A stretch of 64,000 nucleotides of DNA from G963422275 sp963422275 (GTDB taxonomy: Bacteria; Pseudomonadota; Alphaproteobacteria; Rhodobacterales; Rhodobacteraceae), in contig OY729418.1 in assembly GCA_963422275.1 (NCBI GenBank), forward strand, positions 3,410,001-3,474,000, written 5' to 3'. A program made the translations under genes and the position numbers. The notes beneath the pieces were generated by a model. That model did no database searches. It was not told where the DNA came from and worked only from the letters and a program-made list of their open reading frames with translations. Positions 63,508 to 64,000 of this stretch are shown here, piece after piece. How positions within the stretch are numbered: position 1 is the stretch's first letter; the number at the start of each line of letters is the position of its first letter.

Positions 63508-64000
63508 TGACCAATTCCACGAAACTGCCGGAAAGGCTCGGTCCGATTCACTTCACTGGTATCGGCGGGATCGGGATGTCTGGCATCGCGGAGGTACTTG
63601 TCAATCTCGGTTATACCGTTCAAGGATCGGACCTGTCGGCCTCGATGTTGATTGAACGCCTAGCGGAAATGGGCGTGCGGGTATTCGAGCGGCAGGAAGC
63701 CGGGAATGTGTCCGATGCCGCCGTAGTCGTGATTTCCTCAGCCATAAAGAAGGGCAATCCAGAACTTATGGAGGCAAGGCGGCTGGGTCTGCCTGTCGTT
63801 CGCCGTGCCGAAATGCTCGCAGAACTGATGCGGCTACGGTCGAACGTGGCGGTGGCGGGCACGCATGGCAAGACCACCACCACCACCTTGATTGCGACAC
63901 TCCTCGAAAATGGTGGATTTGATCCAACTGTCGTCAACGGCGGCGTAATCCATGCCTATGGCTCAACCACTAGGAAGGGTGAAGGCGATTGGATGGTGGT
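63507..64000 (+). CDS. murC: UDP-N-acetylmuramate-alanine ligase MurC, 5' part
   Basis: Adds L-Ala to UDP-MurNAc, the first amino-acid step. ATG at 63507 overlaps the murG stop (TAATG). 164 residues are visible before the window ends: IHFTGIGGIGMSGIAEVLVN (nucleotide loop), YTVQGSDLSAS, SSAIKKGNPEL, RAEMLAELM and the ATP loop VAVAGTHGKTTTTTLIAT. No defect is seen. Confidence 0.97.
   Translation, partial: MTNSTKLPERLGPIHFTGIGGIGMSGIAEVLVNLGYTVQGSDLSASMLIERLAEMGVRVFERQEAGNVSDAAVVVISSAIKKGNPELMEARRLGLPVVRRAEMLAELMRLRSNVAVAGTHGKTTTTTLIATLLENGGFDPTVVNGGVIHAYGSTTRKGEGDWMV

Overview
The window reads as a chromosomal segment of an alphaproteobacterium, most like the Rhodobacterales/Roseobacter side. 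I base this on the aglREFGAK alpha-glucoside cluster, the hisBHAFE order, an mraZ-rsmH-ftsL-ftsI-murE-murF-mraY-murD-ftsW-murG-murC division/cell-wall cluster, a PilP-like protein with RPL repeats, and a vitamin-B12-linked methylmalonyl-CoA route. It holds an unusual number of mobile-element scars (IS982, IS5, IS1182 and IS1595 types plus a MITE-like element), as in a genome that has gone through an IS expansion followed by decay. The genus cannot be decided from sequence reading alone.

Layout. 1-2.2 kb: 3' end of methylmalonyl-CoA mutase, convergent with mgtE. 2.3-6.1 kb: an apparently intact IS982 next to a decayed IS5 element into which an IS1182 element has jumped. 6.2-13.8 kb: guanine deaminase, uracil phosphoribosyltransferase (both salvage), a sugar-type ABC transporter (binding protein, permease, ATPase) and prpE with a small overlapping upstream ORF. 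13.8-17.9 kb: gene-poor ground with transposase fragments, degraded frames, a long perfect hairpin and one large secreted repeat protein. 17.9-28 kb: metY, a CoA-binding protein, rlmB, tRNA-Tyr, an SDR, the histidine genes, a GNAT, a DMT transporter and tRNA-Gly. 28.5-33 kb: a TerC protein and pyruvate carboxylase. 33.2-34.1 kb: two broken IS1595-type elements. 34.3-37.7 kb: a cobalamin riboswitch, a small ORF and a BtuDFC-type importer. 37.7-40.5 kb: a UvrD/PcrA-type helicase and a DUF1127 protein. 40.7-51.2 kb: glk, a GH1 beta-glucosidase, aglR and the divergent aglEFGAK operon with a 16-bp palindromic operator. 51.2-64 kb: the division and murein cluster, cut by the right edge inside murC.

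How it works together. PrpE makes propionyl-CoA and methylmalonyl-CoA mutase (B12-dependent) feeds succinyl-CoA. The B12 riboswitch and importer would secure the cofactor, and pyruvate carboxylase is the other anaplerotic entry. AglEFGK imports alpha-glucosides, AglA and the GH1 enzyme split glycosides, and glucokinase phosphorylates the glucose.

Most interesting points: a riboswitch-preceded small ORF with a strong ribosome site whose stop overlaps the start of the B12 ABC ATPase; the 113-residue repeat architecture of the 586-aa PilP-like putative lipoprotein; an IS inserted exactly in the metY stop codon, turning TAA into TAG; a 170-bp MITE-like element with near-perfect 8-bp target duplications just before ftsW; a perfect 25-bp inverted repeat near 17.0 kb; and perfect hairpins directly after both periplasmic binding-protein genes.
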